Part shown: positions 8,159-16,159 of the stretch, piece by piece
How the letters are laid out: each line of letters begins with the position of its first letter
Position numbering within the stretch: position 1 is the stretch's first letter
NCBI RefSeq assembly: GCF_042646165.1
Contig: NZ_JBHRTC010000013.1
DNA length: 64,000 nucleotides
Direction: 5' to 3' (one strand)
Source: Microbaculum marinum
GTDB lineage: Bacteria; Pseudomonadota; Alphaproteobacteria; Rhizobiales; Tepidamorphaceae
Translations under genes and position numbers: made by a program
Notes under the pieces: model-generated
Database searches by the model: none
Seen by the model: only the letters and a program-made list of their open reading frames with translations
Told to the model about the DNA's origin: nothing

Positions 8159-9880
8159 TTGAAGAAGAAGCCGGAAGAACTGCGCAGCCACCGCTGGTTC
8201 GGCGTCCAGGACCTCAGGGCCTTCGGGCATCGTTCCCGGATGCTGCAGATGGGTTACCGCCACGAGGAGTTCGTCGGCAAGCCCATCGTCGGCATCGTCA
8301 ACACCTGGAGCGGCATCAATCCCTGCCACTTCCATTTCCAGGCCCGCGTCGAGGACGTGAAGCGGGGCATAATCCAGGCCGGCGGCTTTCCCGTCGAACT
8401 GCCGGCGCTGTCGCTGTCGGAGCCGATGGTCAAGCCCACGACGATGCTCTACCGCAACCTGCTGGCGATGGAGACCGAGGAACTGCTGCGCTCGCATCCG
8501 ATTGACGGCGCCGTGCTGATGGGCGGCTGCGACAAGACCACGCCGGCGCTGCTGATGGGCGCGATCTCGATGGATATCCCGGCGATATTCCTGCCGGCCG
8601 GGCCCATGCTGCGCGGCAACTGGAAGGGCAAGGTGCTGGGGTCGGGTTCGGACGTCTGGAAGTACTGGGCCGAAAAGACGGCCGGGAACATCAGCGACGC
8701 CCAGTGGAAGGAGATGGAGGCCGGGATCGCCCGCTCCTTCGGCCATTGCATGACGATGGGCACGGCATCGACCCTGACGGCGCTGGCGGAATCCCTCGGG
8801 TTCACCCTGCCGGGCGCAAGCTCCATCCCCGCACCGGATGCCAGCCACCCGCGCATGGCGTCGGCCACCGGCGAAATGGCCGTCGAGATGATCTGGTCAG
8901 ACCGCAAGCCCTCGGACATCCTCAGCCGCGGCTCCTTCGACAACGCCCTGATGACCCAGATGGGGCTCGGCGGCTCGACCAATGCGATCATCCACCTGAT
9001 CGCCCTGGCGCGCCGCGCCGGCGTACCGCTCGATCTTGCCGACATCGACGAGGCGTCGCGCGAGATGCCGGTGACCGTGAACCTGCAGCCTTCGGGCAGC
9101 AAGCTGATGGAAGACTTCTACTATGCCGGTGGCCTGCCCGGCTTCCTCTCCACGATCCGCGATAAGCTGAAGCTGGACGCGGCGACCGTGAACGGCCGTA
9201 CCCTCGGCGAGAACATCGCCGACGCCGAAGTCTATGACGACGACGTCATTCGTCCGCTCAACCGGCCTGTGTATGCCGCCGGTGCGACCGCGGTGCTGTT
9301 CGGAAACCTGGCGCCGGAAGGCTGCGTCATGAAGCCGTCGGCGGCCGATCCGCGACTGCTCAGGCATGAGGGGCCGGCGCTGGTCTTCCGCGACTACAAC
9401 GAGATGGCGGCCCAGATAAATCGTGACGATCTCGACGTCACTGCGGACACGGTGCTGGTCCTGCAGAACGCGGGCCCGGTCGGCGGCCCCGGCATGCCGG
9501 AATGGGGCATGCTGCCGCTGCCGAAGAAGCTGCTGGAGCAGGGCGTCCGCGACATGCTGCGGATTTCCGACGCCCGCATGAGCGGCACCAGCTACGGCGC
9601 CTGCATACTTCACGTCTCGCCCGAATCCCACATCGGCGGGCCACTGGCGGCCGTCCGAACGGGAGACATCATTTCCGTGGACGTCGAGAATCGCCAGATC
9701 GAGGTCAAATTGACCGACGCGGAAATTGCCGCGCGGCTCGCCGAGTGGCAGCCGCCGGACCGGGACTATCCGCGCGGCTACAACCATATGTTCGCCCGCC
9801 ATGTCGGCCAGGCTCACGAAGGCTGCGACTTCGACTTCCTCGATGGCAGGAAGGGCGTTCCGGAGCCCGAGATCCACTAG
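8159..9880 (+). CDS. IlvD/EDD-family dehydratase, probable sugar-acid dehydratase
   Basis: A 573-residue dehydratase of the IlvD/Edd family, which removes water from dihydroxy or sugar acids with an iron-sulfur cluster and magnesium. Three cysteines stand where [2Fe-2S] pentonate dehydratases have them: Cys56 (GINPCHFHF), Cys124 (MGGCDKTTPALLMGA) and Cys197 (FGHCMTMGTAST). Length and cysteine spacing fit L-arabinonate/xylonate-type enzymes better than valine-pathway IlvD. The start is a TTG after GAGGAA. It ends the operon RraA, lactonase, dehydratase and is divergent from a TRAP transporter, pointing to sugar-acid or related hydroxy-acid catabolism. The stop overlaps that of the convergent gene within CTAG. 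Confidence 0.88.
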   Translation: MKKKPEELRSHRWFGVQDLRAFGHRSRMLQMGYRHEEFVGKPIVGIVNTWSGINPCHFHFQARVEDVKRGIIQAGGFPVELPALSLSEPMVKPTTMLYRNLLAMETEELLRSHPIDGAVLMGGCDKTTPALLMGAISMDIPAIFLPAGPMLRGNWKGKVLGSGSDVWKYWAEKTAGNISDAQWKEMEAGIARSFGHCMTMGTASTLTALAESLGFTLPGASSIPAPDASHPRMASATGEMAVEMIWSDRKPSDILSRGSFDNALMTQMGLGGSTNAIIHLIALARRAGVPLDLADIDEASREMPVTVNLQPSGSKLMEDFYYAGGLPGFLSTIRDKLKLDAATVNGRTLGENIADAEVYDDDVIRPLNRPVYAAGATAVLFGNLAPEGCVMKPSAADPRLLRHEGPALVFRDYNEMAAQINRDDLDVTADTVLVLQNAGPVGGPGMPEWGMLPLPKKLLEQGVRDMLRISDARMSGTSYGACILHVSPESHIGGPLAAVRTGDIISVDVENRQIEVKLTDAEIAARLAEWQPPDRDYPRGYNHMFARHVGQAHEGCDFDFLDGRKGVPEPEIH

Positions 9881-10347
9881 GGACGCCAGCCTGGAAGTGC
9901 TGCCGCCTGCCGGATCCAGTCTTCCATTTGCGCCTCGTCGAACGCATCGTCCTCGTAGATGTCGATCCAACGCGCGTCCTTGCTGCGCTCGGTTCCTCCG
10001 GGCGGCACCGGTCGAAGGGACAGTCCGTTGAAGAACGTGACTTTGACGTAGCGGGTGAACACGTGGAACGAGAGGAACCAGCCCTGGTCTTCGACGCCAT
10101 AGAAGGGGGAGTTCCATCTGATCGCCTTTTGCACGCAAGGCACGGTCTGCACGATCAGCGCATCGAGGCGAACGCCAAGCCCGTTCGTCCAGCCTGGCAT
10201 TGCGGCAATGTAGGCCTGGACCGGAGCATCGCCGTCTCCCTTCGGGATCTGCGGATTGCCTCCCGACAAGAGAACGACGGTCTTCCCGTCCCCGGCTCCC
10301 GAGGGTTGCCTGTCTCCGTTGCCTGTTCCGGACTTCTCCCCGGCCAT
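9877..10347 (-). CDS. DUF1801-domain protein
   Basis: A 156-residue protein whose second half matches the DUF1801 (YdhG-like) fold: LIVQTVPCVQKAIRWNSPFYGVEDQGWFLSF, then VKVTFFNGLSL. These small proteins resemble frataxin-like folds and have no established reaction. The first 30 residues are glycine- and lysine-rich and probably disordered. It is transcribed against the dehydratase operon and its stop codon shares bases with the dehydratase stop. No functional link to the catabolic genes is evident. Confidence 0.75.
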   Translation of the reverse strand: MAGEKSGTGNGDRQPSGAGDGKTVVLLSGGNPQIPKGDGDAPVQAYIAAMPGWTNGLGVRLDALIVQTVPCVQKAIRWNSPFYGVEDQGWFLSFHVFTRYVKVTFFNGLSLRPVPPGGTERSKDARWIDIYEDDAFDEAQMEDWIRQAAALPGWRP

Positions 10348-10563
10348 GCACTGTTCCTCGCTACGTGACGTTGCTGCCGAACCGGCACGTTTGCCTGGTC
10401 GAGATCGCGATTCGTCGCCAGGTGATCATTCCGAGTTGGCAGGACGGTGGCGGCGACGTCAATCGATTGCCTTTGCGCAATCCCCTCTCGTATGACTGGA
10501 AGTATTCACCTCGGACGGCGAGGCTGAAGATTGCCGTCGATTTCCCTGAACCCGGACGCCGAC

Positions 10564-11535
10564 ATGACCGATACGACCAAGGAACCCTGCTTTGACGTCG
10601 CCCATCTGGGCCATGTCGAGATTCTCACCAACAAGCCCGAGGAAAGCCTCGATTTCTTCGTCGACGTCTATGGCCTGACGGAGAGCGGCCGGGAGGGCGA
10701 GTCCGTCTACCTGCGGGCCTGGGACGATTACGAGTTCCACACCCTGAAGCTGACCGCTTCGGCGTCGACCGGCATGGGCCACGTGGGCTACCGCACCTCG
10801 TCACCGCAGGCGCTCGAGCGGCGGGTGAAGGTTATCGAGGCGATGGGCTGCGGCATCGGCTGGGTCGACGGCGACCTCGGCCATGGCCGCGCGTACCGGT
10901 TCCGAGATCCGGACGGCCACATCTTCGAACTCTACTACGACACTCGGGACTACCAGCCGCCGGAGTCGGAGAAGCCGGCGCTGAAGAATATCCACCAGCG
11001 CTATCACGGCCGCGGGGTTGCCGTGCGCCGGCTCGACCACCTGAACCTGCTGGCGACCGACGTTTCCAGGATCCGCGACTTCATGACGACGGCCCTCGGC
11101 AGCCGCGTCACCGAGCAGATCCAGCTCGACAACGGCCGGCTCGGCGGCTGCTGGTTCACCGTCAACAACAAGTCCTACGATATCGCCTATACCGAGGACC
11201 ACACCGGCATCCCGGCGCGCTTTCACCACGTGACCTACGCCGTCGACCAGCGCGAGGACGTGCTGAGGGCTGCCGACATCTTCCTCGAGAACGGCGTCTT
11301 CATCGAGACGGGACCGCACAAGCACGCGATCCAGGGAACGTTCTTTCTCTACGTGTACGAGCCGGCGGGCAACCGGGTCGAGGTCGCCAACGCCGGCGCC
11401 CGTCTGATCCTGCGGCCGGACTGGCCGACCATAACCTGGACCGAGACAGAGCGCAGGAAAGGCCAGGCCTGGGGCCTCAAGACCATCGAATCCTTCCACA
11501 CCCACGGCACACCGCCGGGGGAAGTGGCGGAGTAG
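10564..11535 (+). CDS. Type I extradiol ring-cleavage dioxygenase (two VOC domains)
   Basis: A 323-residue protein with two vicinal-oxygen-chelate domains, as in catechol 2,3-dioxygenases. The C-terminal domain carries the iron ligands: His159 (RRLDHLNLL), a His in FHHVTYAVD (221/222) and Glu273 (EPAGNRVEV), with spacing close to XylE-type enzymes. The N-terminal domain (DVAHLGHVEILTN) retains the fold. It cleaves a catechol-type ring beside the hydroxyls. The next genes encode GalB-, GalC/LigK- and GalD/LigU-type enzymes, so the substrate may be protocatechuate, gallate or a related carboxylated catechol. Those pathways normally use the unrelated type II LigAB/GalA enzymes, so this pairing is unusual. 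Confidence 0.85.
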   Translation: MTDTTKEPCFDVAHLGHVEILTNKPEESLDFFVDVYGLTESGREGESVYLRAWDDYEFHTLKLTASASTGMGHVGYRTSSPQALERRVKVIEAMGCGIGWVDGDLGHGRAYRFRDPDGHIFELYYDTRDYQPPESEKPALKNIHQRYHGRGVAVRRLDHLNLLATDVSRIRDFMTTALGSRVTEQIQLDNGRLGGCWFTVNNKSYDIAYTEDHTGIPARFHHVTYAVDQREDVLRAADIFLENGVFIETGPHKHAIQGTFFLYVYEPAGNRVEVANAGARLILRPDWPTITWTETERRKGQAWGLKTIESFHTHGTPPGEVAE

Positions 11536-11696
11536 GGAAGGCGGGCAGCCTTCGCGCCATCATTCGAGACACTACTTGCGCGGCCTTCTCAGGATGAGGT
11601 CCTTGTGTGCGGTGGCCCGCCCAATGGACGCGAATGACTTGAAAATTCCCGCCACCGGCGCTGATATCGGCACCGAGCGACAATCAGGAAGCGCCC

Positions 11697-12428
11697 ATGG
11701 CCAGCAAGACAGCACTCGTCGTCTCCGCCCATTCCGCCGACTTTGTCTGGCGCTGCGGCGGAGCGATCGCCCTGCACCAGAAGCGTGGCTATGACGTCAC
11801 CATCGTCTGCCTGTCCTACGGCGAGCGCGGCGAAAGCGCCAAGCTGTGGAAACAGGACGGTGCCACCCTCGAGCATGTGAAGGCGGAGCGGCGCAAGGAG
11901 GCCGAAGCCGCCGCCAGGGCCCTCGACGCCCACGACATCCAGTTCTTCGATCTCGGCGACTATCCCCTCGAGCTCGACCGGGAGGCCAAGTTCCGCCTGG
12001 TCGATACGATCCGGGCGGTTCAGCCGACCTTCATGCTGTCGCACTCCATGGACGACCCCTACAACACGGACCATCCCTATGCGACCAGGGTGGCGCTCGA
12101 GTGCCGGATGGTCGCGCAGGCCTGGGGGCACAATCCGGGTCAGAAGGTGCTCGGCGCGCCACAACTCTATCTGTTCGAGCCGCACCAGACCGAGCAGTGC
12201 GGATGGAAGCCGGATACGATCCTCGACATCACCGATGTCTGGGACCAGAAGCGGGCGGCCATCGAGTGCATGGAAGGCCAGCAGCACCTGTGGGAGTACT
12301 ATACCAACGTCGCCGAGAACCGCGCCAACCAGTTTCGGCGCAATTCCGGCGGCCAGGCGGGAGGGCGGGCGGCCAGGTATGCCGAGGCCTTCCAGTCCAT
12401 TTTCCCCAGAACCGTGGATGAGCTGTGA
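11697..12428 (+). CDS. galB: PIG-L-fold 4-oxalomesaconate hydratase (GalB-like)
   Basis: A 243-residue PIG-L/LmbE-type zinc protein. The metal motif is VVSAHSADFVWRCGG (His12, Asp15), with a later SHSMDDPYNTDHPYATRVA supplying further ligands, and CLSYGERGESAKLW is characteristic of the GalB group rather than deacetylases. GalB hydrates 4-oxalomesaconate to 4-carboxy-4-hydroxy-2-oxoadipate in gallate and protocatechuate-4,5 pathways. The next two genes encode the aldolase and tautomerase of the same pathway, which strongly supports the call. A ribosome site (AGGA) precedes the ATG. The stop overlaps the next start (TGATG). Confidence 0.82.
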   Translation: MASKTALVVSAHSADFVWRCGGAIALHQKRGYDVTIVCLSYGERGESAKLWKQDGATLEHVKAERRKEAEAAARALDAHDIQFFDLGDYPLELDREAKFRLVDTIRAVQPTFMLSHSMDDPYNTDHPYATRVALECRMVAQAWGHNPGQKVLGAPQLYLFEPHQTEQCGWKPDTILDITDVWDQKRAAIECMEGQQHLWEYYTNVAENRANQFRRNSGGQAGGRAARYAEAFQSIFPRTVDEL

Positions 12429-13102
12429 TGCCGGGTATCGTGGTCCAGAACATCGAGCGGGCCGACAGGGTGGCGCTGGCGGAACTTGCCGAGTGCGGCG
12501 TCGCAACCGTGCACGAGGCGATTGGCCGGACCGGCATGCTGGCCGCGTATCTGCGGCCGATCTATGCCGGCGCCAGAATCGCGGGGTCTGCCGTCACCGT
12601 ATCGATCCCCCCCGGCGACAACTGGATGCTGCACGTCGCCGTGGAACAGTGCGGGGAGGGTGACATCCTCGTCGTCGCGCCGACGAGCCCCTGCGAGGAC
12701 GGCTATTTCGGCGAGCTTCTGGCCCGCTCCCTCATGGCGCGGGGCGTTAGGGGGCTGATCATCGACGCCGGCGTGCGCGACGTACGCGACCTCACGGAGA
12801 TCGGTTTTCCGGTTTGGTCGAAGGCGGTCTCGGCGCAGGGCACGGTCAAGGAGACGATCGGTTCGATCAACGTGCCGGTGGTCTGCGCCGGCGCCGCCAT
12901 CGATCCGGGCGATGCGATCGTGGCCGACGACGATGGAGTCTGCGTCGTGGCGCGCGAACAGGTGCCGGAGGCCGTCACGGCGTCTCGCGCGCGCGAAGCC
13001 AGGGAAGCGGAGACCCGCAAGCGCCTGATGGCCGGCGAACTCGGCCTCGACATCTACGGCTTCCGGGACCGTCTCAAGGCGAAGGGACTGAAGTATGTGT
13101 GA
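12428..13102 (+). CDS. galC: 4-carboxy-4-hydroxy-2-oxoadipate aldolase (LigK/GalC type)
   Basis: A 224-residue RraA-fold class II aldolase. Diagnostic stretches are PPGDNWMLHVAVEQCGEGD, SPCEDGYFGELLARSLMARGV, IDAGVRDVRDLTEIGFPVWSK (metal-binding GVRD), SAQGTVKETIGSINVPVVCAG and DDDGVCVV. This pattern is that of the pathway aldolase that splits 4-carboxy-4-hydroxy-2-oxoadipate to pyruvate and oxaloacetate, and also decarboxylates oxaloacetate. It is clearly different from the RraA-like protein at 6396. Start and stop both overlap or abut neighbours, indicating a tight operon. Confidence 0.88.
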   Translation: MPGIVVQNIERADRVALAELAECGVATVHEAIGRTGMLAAYLRPIYAGARIAGSAVTVSIPPGDNWMLHVAVEQCGEGDILVVAPTSPCEDGYFGELLARSLMARGVRGLIIDAGVRDVRDLTEIGFPVWSKAVSAQGTVKETIGSINVPVVCAGAAIDPGDAIVADDDGVCVVAREQVPEAVTASRAREAREAETRKRLMAGELGLDIYGFRDRLKAKGLKYV

Positions 13103-14184
13103 CGGACATGCCTTCGGCCATGAAGCACCCTGACGGCATCCGCTGCATGTGGATGCGCGGCGGCACGTCGAAGGGCGGCTATTTCCTCGCCTCCGACCTT
13201 CCACCCGATTCGCGGCAGCGAGACGCCTTTCTGCTACGGCTGATGGGGTCGCCGGACGCGCGCCAGATCGACGGACTCGGCGGGGCCGATCCGCTGACCT
13301 CAAAGGTAGCAGTGGTCAAACCGTCGGAACGGCCGGACACCGACGTCGACTATCTGTTCCTGCAGGTCTTCGTCGACCAGCCGATCGTCACCGATGCGCA
13401 GAACTGCGGCAATATTCTCGCCGGCGTCGGGCCGTTCGCGATCGAGCGCGGGCTGGTAGGGGCGGGTGACGAGCGTACCGAGGTGCGGATCTTCATGGAG
13501 AACACCGGTCAGGTCGCGGTTGCCACCGTCGAGACGCCGGCTGGCACCGTGAACTACGACGGAACAGCCCGTATCGACGGCGTGCCGGGTACGTCGGCAC
13601 CGATCCCGATCGCGTTCGAGGACACAGCGGGTTCGTCCTGCGGGGCACTCCTGCCGACCGGCAATGCCGTCGACGTGGTCGACGACATCGAGGTGACGCT
13701 CATCGACAACGGCATGCCGGTGGTCGTGATGCGTGCGTCCGATCTCGGTGTCACCGGCGACGAGGCGCCGAAGGACCTCGAGGAGAATGTCGGTTTGCGC
13801 GACAGGCTCGAGGCGATCCGGCTGAAGGCCGGGCCGATGATGAACCTCGGCGACGTGTCGCAGAAGTCGGTGCCGAAAATGACAATGGTCTCCGCTCCGA
13901 GGGCGGGCGGCGCGATCTCGACGCGCACCTTCATCCCACATCGTTGCCATTCCTCGATCGGTGTGCTCGGTGCCGTCAGCGTGGCGACGGCCTGCCTGCT
14001 GCCGGGAAGTCCGGCAGCCGAGCTTGCCAGCATTCCGTCTGGCCGGGAGAAGACACTGTCGGTAGAGCATCCGACCGGCGAGATGACGGTGGTGGCGAAC
14101 ATAGATGAGGCTGGGAACGTCCGGCGGGCGGCGATCCTTCGCACCGCGCGCAAGCTGTTCGACGGCGTGGTGTTCGGGGACTGA
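13099..14184 (+). CDS. galD: PrpF-family isomerase, 4-oxalomesaconate tautomerase (GalD/LigU-like)
   Basis: A 361-residue protein of the PrpF family with diaminopimelate-epimerase fold. It shows CMWMRGGTSKGGYFLASDLP at the N terminus, QIDGLGGADPLTSKVAVV, DAQNCGNILAGVGPFAIERG, and SIGVLGAVSVATACLLPGS. In this operon context the best match is the tautomerase/isomerase acting on 4-oxalomesaconate (GalD or LigU), rather than aconitate isomerase of propionate metabolism. A GTG start at 13099 overlapping the aldolase stop is chosen; ATG codons at 13108 and 13120 are alternatives. It is the last gene of the rightward operon. Confidence 0.83.
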   Translation: MTDMPSAMKHPDGIRCMWMRGGTSKGGYFLASDLPPDSRQRDAFLLRLMGSPDARQIDGLGGADPLTSKVAVVKPSERPDTDVDYLFLQVFVDQPIVTDAQNCGNILAGVGPFAIERGLVGAGDERTEVRIFMENTGQVAVATVETPAGTVNYDGTARIDGVPGTSAPIPIAFEDTAGSSCGALLPTGNAVDVVDDIEVTLIDNGMPVVVMRASDLGVTGDEAPKDLEENVGLRDRLEAIRLKAGPMMNLGDVSQKSVPKMTMVSAPRAGGAISTRTFIPHRCHSSIGVLGAVSVATACLLPGSPAAELASIPSGREKTLSVEHPTGEMTVVANIDEAGNVRRAAILRTARKLFDGVVFGD

Positions 14185-14211
14185 AGGCTTTCCGAAGAAA
14201 CCGGCGTCGAG

Positions 14212-15117
14212 CTAGCCCGGCAGCTTGAGCCCCATCGCCGCCAGCAACGCCCCGACATCGGCTTCCGTTTCTCCCTTCGGCGCGAAGCCGAGCGAACCGA
14301 TCCGCGTCTGCGTCGCGGCGACAGCCGCTGCGATATCGCCGCTCAGGCCGAGTTCGCGGAGGGTGACGGCCGCCTCCTCCATTTCGGCGCCGCGTCGTAC
14401 GCCGTGTCGCGAGACCCGTTCGATCTCGTAGTCGGCAAACGTCTCCCAGTTAAGTCCTGGATAGGTCGCCGCCAGAGAGGGGACGACGCGGTCGTAGCAG
14501 CCCGACAGCCTGGCCGCGAGCAGCATCTCGACCGTTATCGCCTCCAGCCCCTTCACGAAGAGGCTGCGCACCATCTTGATCGCCGTGGCCGCACCGACTT
14601 CGGAACCGACGACGTCGAAATCGAAGCCGAGCCGCTCGAACTCCGCCGCGAGTGCCGTCGCGCCTTTTCCCGCAAGAAGCGCCGGCGTCCTGTGACCGCG
14701 CGGATGAACCGGCGCCATGACGGCCATATCGACATAGGTGGCGCCGCTTGCCGCGATCAGATCCGCAGATGTGCGCTTTCGGCCGGGCGACACGGAATTG
14801 ATGTCGATGAAGACCTGGCGCGCGCGGAGGTGCGGAGCGATCGCCTCGGCGGCGTCGAGGCTCGAGGCGGCGGTGACCGCGGAAAACACCCAGTCCGCCT
14901 CGTCGGCGACGTCGGCGGGATGGGCGAGGGGATGGACGTTGCGCGAGCGGGCGATGTTCGCGGTAATCCCGTCCATGCCTTCGGTGTCGAACAGGACGTC
15001 ATAGGTCGTGAAGTGTTTTCCTTCCGACCTGCCATTTCCCTTCCCAAGCGTGTCGACGAAGGCGCGTGCCGCCTCGCCGAAGCCGATGAATCCGATGCGC
15101 ATCCTCACGCGTCCCAT
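14212..15117 (-). CDS. NAD(P)-binding 6-phosphogluconate-dehydrogenase-like protein, DUF1932
   Basis: A 301-residue protein with an N-terminal Rossmann domain (RIGFIGFGEAARAF) and the beta-hydroxyacid dehydrogenase signature VFIDINSVSPGRK and YVDMAVMAPVHPRGH. The catalytic-lysine region reads VGAATAIKMVRSLFVKGLEA. The C-terminal domain (SRHGVRRGAEMEEAAVTLRELGL) fits DUF1932. Such proteins are found beside ligI/ligJ/ligK genes, but their reaction is not settled; an NAD(P)-linked hydroxy- or keto-acid reductase is plausible. It runs opposite to the operons on both sides and is divergent from ligI by 140 bp. A start at 15102 is also possible. Confidence 0.75.
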   Translation of the reverse strand: MGRVRMRIGFIGFGEAARAFVDTLGKGNGRSEGKHFTTYDVLFDTEGMDGITANIARSRNVHPLAHPADVADEADWVFSAVTAASSLDAAEAIAPHLRARQVFIDINSVSPGRKRTSADLIAASGATYVDMAVMAPVHPRGHRTPALLAGKGATALAAEFERLGFDFDVVGSEVGAATAIKMVRSLFVKGLEAITVEMLLAARLSGCYDRVVPSLAATYPGLNWETFADYEIERVSRHGVRRGAEMEEAAVTLRELGLSGDIAAAVAATQTRIGSLGFAPKGETEADVGALLAAMGLKLPG

Positions 15118-15257
15118 GGTTGAATCAGCTCCACGTATTCCTAGCCCGGCTGGAGCAAAGCGCAATCGCGGAAGGGAGTGCCGTTCATCGGCCGGATTGC
15201 GCCGGCATTCGATCCGGGCTACGGCGATTGCATCGATCCGCCGCGAGGCAAACCGCA

Positions 15258-16127
15258 ATGACCCGCGAAAGCCTGTCCTTTCATCCCGATCCGAAGACGC
15301 CCGATGTCGTCCTGCCGGAGAACGCCTGCGACGCCCACTGCCACGTGTTCGGCCCGGCGGCGCGGTTTCCCTTCGCCGAGGAGCGCACCTACACGCCGGT
15401 CGACGCACCCAAGGAGACGCTGTCCGCACTGCACGCAAAGCTCGGGATCGCGCGTACCGTCCTCGTTCAGGCAAGCTGCCACGGCACAGACAACGCGGCG
15501 ATGCTCGACATGATCGCAGCCGACCCGGAGCGTGTGCGGGGAGTCGCGATGGTGAGGCCGGAGACCTCCGTTGCCGACCTGAAGGCGCTCGACGCGTGCG
15601 GGGTGCGCGGCGTCAGGTTCAATTTTGTTTCGCATCTGGGCGCGGACGCCGATCCCGATGCCGTGCGCACGACCGTCGGCAGGATCGCCGACCTCGGCTG
15701 GCACGCGGTCGTCCATTTCGACGCGAGCAAGTTGCCGGACCTTGCGCCGTTCCTGCGCGACATTCCCGTGCCTATGATCATCGATCACATGGGCCGGGTC
15801 GACGCGAGCCGGGGGCTCGATCAGGAGCCGTTCCGGCTGCTGCTCGACCTGATGGAGGACGAGCGCTTCTGGGTGAAGGTGTGCGGCGCCGAGCGGGTGT
15901 CGCGCGCCGGCCCGCCATACCACGATGCGGTCCCCTTCGCGCGCACCCTGGTCGAGACCTTTCCCGACCGGGTGCTGTGGGGCACCGACTGGCCCCATCC
16001 CAACATCAGGAAGAACATGCCCGACGACGGCGCACTGGTCGACCTCTTGCCGCTGATGGCGCCTACAGCCGCACTGATGCAGGCGCTGCTGGTCGACAAT
16101 CCGACGCGGTTGTACTGGGCGGAGTGA
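15258..16127 (+). CDS. ligI: 2-pyrone-4,6-dicarboxylate lactonase (LigI-type)
   Basis: A 289-residue amidohydrolase. Signature segments are ENACDAHCHVFGPAARFPFA (His27, His29), FVQ-like VLVQASCHGTDNAAML, MIIDHMGR (His177) and WGTDWPHPN (Asp244). These positions and spacing fit the LigI group, which hydrolyses 2-pyrone-4,6-dicarboxylate to 4-oxalomesaconate/4-carboxy-2-hydroxymuconate without a metal. It feeds directly into the GalB/GalC/GalD-type enzymes encoded at 11697-14184. The ATG at 15258 follows GAGG; an upstream in-frame start is rejected as out of family length. It is divergent from the DUF1932 gene. Confidence 0.9.
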   Translation: MTRESLSFHPDPKTPDVVLPENACDAHCHVFGPAARFPFAEERTYTPVDAPKETLSALHAKLGIARTVLVQASCHGTDNAAMLDMIAADPERVRGVAMVRPETSVADLKALDACGVRGVRFNFVSHLGADADPDAVRTTVGRIADLGWHAVVHFDASKLPDLAPFLRDIPVPMIIDHMGRVDASRGLDQEPFRLLLDLMEDERFWVKVCGAERVSRAGPPYHDAVPFARTLVETFPDRVLWGTDWPHPNIRKNMPDDGALVDLLPLMAPTAALMQALLVDNPTRLYWAE

Positions 16128-16159
16128 CGTCGCAAAGCGGTGTCTGCCACGCGCGGGGT

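Noticed and set aside
8897..10351. A 484-residue minus-strand open frame opposite the dehydratase.
   Set aside because: It overlaps the dehydratase in antisense and is out of frame with the recognised DUF1801 protein.
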